A DNA stretch of 64,000 nucleotides, taken from Elusimicrobiota bacterium (GTDB lineage Bacteria; CAYTYR01; UBA6262). Shown here one piece after another: positions 61,083 to 64,000 of the stretch. The stretch is taken from positions 306-64,305 of the forward strand of contig PMCA01000004.1 in the NCBI GenBank assembly GCA_003153935.1, read 5' to 3'. The translations under genes were made by a program, and so were the position numbers. Within the stretch, counting starts at the first letter, position 1. Each line of letters starts with the position of its first letter. Below the pieces are notes generated by a model. That model was given only the letters and a program-made list of their open reading frames with translations, had not been told where the DNA came from and searched no databases.

Positions 61083-61835
61083 TTATCCGAATCGTCCGGT
61101 CAAATAGTCTTCCGTGCGCGAGTCCTTCGGGCTGGTGAATATCTGGTTGGTTTCGCCGAACTCCACCAGCTCACCCAGCAGAAAATAACCTGTATACTCC
61201 GATACCCGCGCGGCTTGCTGCATATTATGCGTCACGATGATTATGGTATATTGTTTCTTGAGTTCGTACATCAGGTCTTCGATCTTGGCCGTGGACATAG
61301 GGTCCAGGGCGGAGCAGGGCTCATCCATCAGCAGGACCTCGGGTTCAACGACCGCTAAGCGCGCGATACACAGCCGCTGCTGCTGCTCACCGGAAAGAGT
61401 CAGGGCGTTTTGATCCAGCTTATCCTTGACCTCGTCCCACAGATGCACCGATTCCAAACTCCACTGCAATTTCTGTTCCATAATTTTTTTATCCAGGATA
61501 CCATGGACCCGTAAACCGTAAACAACATTATCATAAATGCTTAAAGGAAAGGGATTGGGTCTCTGGAAGACCATGCCCACCTTTTTGCGCAGGGCCAGCA
61601 GGTCAACGTCACTACCATAGATATCGTTACCGCTTATCTTTACCGAACCGCTGATACGGACGTCATCGATCAGGTCGTTCATGCGGTTAAGCGTGCGCAA
61701 AAAAGTGGATTTGCCGCAGCCGGAAGGCCCGATCAGGGCAGTGATCTTCTGCTTCTCTATCCTCAGGGTAATTTCCTTCAAAGCCTGGAAATTACCGTAA
61801 AAGAGGTTTAGTTTGTTTACTTCAATAATGCTCAT
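61083..61835 (-). CDS. pstB: Phosphate ABC transporter ATPase PstB, copy 2
   Basis: This 250-residue ATPase has Walker [10 protein letters not shown], the Q-loop region [21 protein letters not shown], a signature that reads [14 protein letters not shown], Walker [14 protein letters not shown] and the H-loop [10 protein letters not shown]. The signature LSGEQ departs from the usual LSGGQ. The FQRPNPFP motif is diagnostic for PstB. It energises phosphate import by PstCA. The gene overlaps the upstream pstB paralogue by 4 nt. Confidence 0.95.
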   Translation of the reverse strand: MSIIEVNKLNLFYGNFQALKEITLRIEKQKITALIGPSGCGKSTFLRTLNRMNDLIDDVRISGSVKISGNDIYGSDVDLLALRKKVGMVFQRPNPFPLSIYDNVVYGLRVHGILDKKIMEQKLQWSLESVHLWDEVKDKLDQNALTLSGEQQQRLCIARLAVVEPEVLLMDEPCSALDPMSTAKIEDLMYELKKQYTIIIVTHNMQQAARVSEYTGYFLLGELVEFGETNQIFTSPKDSRTEDYLTGRFG

Positions 61836-62593
61836 CCAAACCGTCCTACTATATAATCATTGGTACGCTGGTCAACCGGCGCGGTGAAGATCTTTTCCGT
61901 CTGGCCTATCTCGATCATCTCCCCGCTTAAGAAAAAAGCGGTCCGGTCAGCTACGCGCGCGGCCTGTTTGGTGTTATTAGTCACCAGAATGATCGTATAT
62001 TGTTTCTTTAATTCGCGTAAGGATTCTTCTATCTTCATGGTAGAAATTGGGTCCAAACCGGAACAAGGTTCGTCCAATAAAATATAATCAGGACGCAAAG
62101 CCAGGATCCGAGCCACGCATAATCTTTGCTGCTGGCCTCCGGATAACTTTAAGGCGCTGGAATCCAATCTGTCCTTTACCTCCTCCCATAAAGTGGTCTG
62201 TTTGAGGCAATCAGCCACGAGTTCATTGAGCTTTCTCCTGCTATGAACACCGGCCATCTTGGGACCAAAGGCCACGTTCTCATAGATGGAGCGGGGCAGG
62301 GGCACTGGCGTGGCGAAAACTATGCCAAGTTTACGTCGTAACTCTACGACGCTCATGTCCGGCGCGTAAATGTCTTTCCCGTCTATTTTCAGGGTGCCTT
62401 CCACCCGGGACCCGGGAACTAGGTCGTTAAGCCGGTTCAAGGAGCGCAGGAAAGTGGATTTGCCGCTGCCGGCTGGCCCAATGATACCCAGTATCTCGTT
62501 CCGGAAGACCTGCAGGTTTATTTTTTTTAGGGTCTGCAAAGGGCCGAAAAAATGGCTGAAATCCCTGGATTCAATAGCTATGTTTGAAGTCAT
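61832..62593 (-). CDS. pstB: Phosphate ABC transporter ATPase PstB, copy 1
   Basis: This 253-residue paralogue of the next gene has Walker [25 protein letters not shown], Walker [14 protein letters not shown] and [13 protein letters not shown]. Compared with normal PstB two details differ. The Q-loop region reads [18 protein letters not shown], without the Gln of the canonical FQ, and the H-loop reads TNN where the switch His is expected (TH). It may be a weak or regulatory half of a PstB heterodimer. [11 protein letters not shown] is coded by the 17 bp shared with the larE 3' end. Confidence 0.93.
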   Translation of the reverse strand: MTSNIAIESRDFSHFFGPLQTLKKINLQVFRNEILGIIGPAGSGKSTFLRSLNRLNDLVPGSRVEGTLKIDGKDIYAPDMSVVELRRKLGIVFATPVPLPRSIYENVAFGPKMAGVHSRRKLNELVADCLKQTTLWEEVKDRLDSSALKLSGGQQQRLCVARILALRPDYILLDEPCSGLDPISTMKIEESLRELKKQYTIILVTNNTKQAARVADRTAFFLSGEMIEIGQTEKIFTAPVDQRTNDYIVGRFG

Positions 62594-62604
62594 TTAACCG
62601 TTCC

Positions 62605-63441
62605 TCAGGAATATTTCTTCATGAACTTGTGCATTAAACGGTAAGCGGTGATGTTTATTATCAGGATGGCGATTATCAATACCGCTGCCGTGCCGTAAGC
62701 GTTAGGCATGGAGATGCCTTCACGAGCCAAAATATAGAAGTGGACGGCCATGGTCCGGGAAGACGAAAAGATCGAAGTCGGTATGCGCAAAGCGCTGCCG
62801 GCCGTAAAGATCACCGCGGCGGTTTCACTGATACTGCGGCCGACACTGAGAATTACCCCCGTAACGATACCCGGCAAGGCGCTGGGCAGAACCACTTTGG
62901 TTACGGTCTGCCATTTGGTTCCCCCGAGTGAAAAACTTACTTCCCGCAGGTTGTAGGGGACTGATTTAAGGGCCTCTTCACTAGTCCGGATGATCGTTGG
63001 CAATATCATAAAAGCCAGGGTTAAACTGCCGCTCAGTATGGACCAGCCGAATTTCAGTTTGGTGACGAACAGGATGAAACCGAACAAACCGAAAATTATT
63101 GAAGGAATTCCAGCCAGGCATTCCGAACCGAAACGAATTACCCTGGTTATTTTGCTCTCCAAGGTATATTCGGTGAGGTAGATGGCCGTGCCCACTCCCA
63201 GTGGCGTGGCTATCAAAATGGCCCCGATAGTTAAGGCGATCGTGCCGATAATAGTGGAATAAATACCGCCGCTTTTTCCCATATCGGTCGGGTTGGTGGT
63301 CAGGAACTGGTAGTTAAGCACCGGTAAGCCGTTTTTGAGGATGAAAAATATTATATAGAATAGGATAAATACGGTAATGGCGGTAAACAGCCACAGGATG
63401 GATTGTACTACTCTTTGTTCTAGACGCGGGTTAACGTACAT
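62605..63441 (-). CDS. pstA: Phosphate ABC transporter permease PstA
   Basis: This 278-residue inner-membrane permease has about six helices and the BPD_transp_1 coupling-loop pattern EALKSVPYNLREVSFSLGGTKWQTVTKVVLPSA (seen in pieces: VPYNLRE, LGGTKWQT, LPSALPGIVTG). YLTEYTLESK and ECLAGIPSIIFGLFGF are typical of PstA. It pairs with PstC to form the phosphate channel. It is located 2 nt downstream of pstC and 11 nt upstream of pstB. Confidence 0.95.
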   Translation of the reverse strand: MYVNPRLEQRVVQSILWLFTAITVFILFYIIFFILKNGLPVLNYQFLTTNPTDMGKSGGIYSTIIGTIALTIGAILIATPLGVGTAIYLTEYTLESKITRVIRFGSECLAGIPSIIFGLFGFILFVTKLKFGWSILSGSLTLAFMILPTIIRTSEEALKSVPYNLREVSFSLGGTKWQTVTKVVLPSALPGIVTGVILSVGRSISETAAVIFTAGSALRIPTSIFSSSRTMAVHFYILAREGISMPNAYGTAAVLIIAILIINITAYRLMHKFMKKYS

Positions 63442-63443
63442 TA

Positions 63444-64000
63444 TTATTTAGTCCTCTGCTTGGCAGCGGTAGCATTGGCGATCGTGTTCAGGATCATAAT
63501 GATAATGAATAAAATAACCCCGGTAGCAAAAAGCGCCTGGCGGTGCTCGCCGCTGGCGTAGCCCATTTCCAGGGCGATATTAGAAGTCAGGGTCCTGACC
63601 GGATCCAGTACGGAATGGGGGATACTGACAGCGTTCCCGGCGATCATGATCACCGCCATGGTCTCGCCTATAGCCCGGCCCATACCCAGGATGATACTGG
63701 CGATTATCCCTGATTTAGCCGATGGCAGGGTGACCATTTTGGTGGTTTGCCATTTAGTAGCTCCCAAGGCGATAGATCCCTCCCGGTAACTGCGCGGTAC
63801 TGCCTGCAAAGAGTCAATGGAAATGCTGATGATCGTGGGCAGGATCATAATACCAAGGATGATCGAAGCGGCCAGGACGGAAAGACCGGAACCGCCAAGG
63901 TGTTCCCGGATAAAAGGTACCAGGATAATAACGCCCATGAAACCGTAGACCACGGAGGGGATACCGGCTAAGAGCTCGATGATGGGTTTGATGATCTGGC
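63444..64000 (-). CDS. pstC: Phosphate ABC transporter permease PstC (5' part outside window)
   Basis: About 185 C-terminal residues are visible and the frame stays open through the window end, where KPIIELLAGIPSVVYGFMG continues upstream of the first in-window start codon. The permease coupling loop has VPRSYREGSIALGATKWQT, and AIGETMAVIMIAGN is typical of PstC. The full protein is usually about 300 residues, so about 110 are missing. pstS, expected further upstream, is not visible. Confidence 0.94.
   Translation of the reverse strand, partial: QIIKPIIELLAGIPSVVYGFMGVIILVPFIREHLGGSGLSVLAASIILGIMILPTIISISIDSLQAVPRSYREGSIALGATKWQTTKMVTLPSAKSGIIASIILGMGRAIGETMAVIMIAGNAVSIPHSVLDPVRTLTSNIALEMGYASGEHRQALFATGVILFIIIMILNTIANATAAKQRTK

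Overview
The window is a dense stretch of a bacterial chromosome. About 66 genes are supported, intergenic gaps are short, and no gene-free stretch exceeds about 240 bases. No rRNA, tRNA, CRISPR array, transposase or integrase was found. Signal peptides, several lipoproteins, an OmpA-type protein, a TolC-type channel with an RND pump, and two SurA/PpiC-type chaperones indicate a Gram-negative cell with an outer membrane. Rubrerythrin, an NAD(P)H:rubredoxin-type reductase, ferredoxin-dependent homocysteine synthesis and abundant Fe-S handling indicate an anaerobe. The genes look like those of an uncultivated lineage (Omnitrophota or Elusimicrobiota-like, less likely Desulfobacterota). That placement rests on gene order (mfd, two ppiC-type genes, pdxA, rsmA) and on repeat families recalled from such genomes, and is weak.

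Layout. 1-6900: small membrane proteins, a PAS-PAS-GGDEF-HD-GYP c-di-GMP protein, and an envelope cluster (OmpA-like, DUF3943 and two tandem PAP2 phosphatases) closed by a strong terminator. 7000-16300: rubredoxin-type reductase, CopA, HEAT protein, Nth, stand-alone LigD phosphoesterase, MnmA, CDF metal exporter, rubrerythrin and LarE. 16400-21230: a solute-binding protein with no signal peptide beside a CsgG-type lipoprotein, converging on LPP20/FlgT-like lipoproteins and an M23 peptidase. 21300-34400: PQQ-type propeller, ThDP enzyme, histidine kinase, a candidate small RNA, then a GH57-like / HEAT / HD-GYP / HEAT / acyl-CoA ligase run. 34400-43430: Mfd, two parvulins, PdxA, RsmA, histidine kinase, rhomboid and an IscU-type scaffold.

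43470-50740 is a sulfur amino-acid island: DUF39 protein + NIL-ferredoxin + CysK, an Rrf2 repressor, then MetY-CysK-MetX-MetW. It encodes two different routes to homocysteine. A 23-bp operator-like sequence recurs over the -10 region of each of its three transcription units, so one Rrf2 regulon is likely. 50770-56930 is a copper/heavy-metal efflux operon (CusCBA-like) followed by a soluble CuA-type cupredoxin. 56937-59932 is an Fe-S operon: an IscR-like Rrf2 gene that appears leaderless behind a perfect consensus promoter, NifS, an Nfu-like protein, a 23-codon Cys-rich ORF with an exceptional Shine-Dalgarno sequence, a hairpin, and NadA. 59944-64000 on the minus strand is the phosphate uptake operon pstC-pstA-pstB-pstB-phoU plus a small membrane protein, running off the window end.

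The most promising undescribed elements are the dual homocysteine island with its shared operator, the Cys-rich ORF/hairpin before nadA, the orphan RNA at about 26048-26128, and the signal-less solute-binding protein/CsgG pair. Short intergenic repeats appear in several places, and two seem to have become the coding 3' ends of genes (cusB-like and larE).
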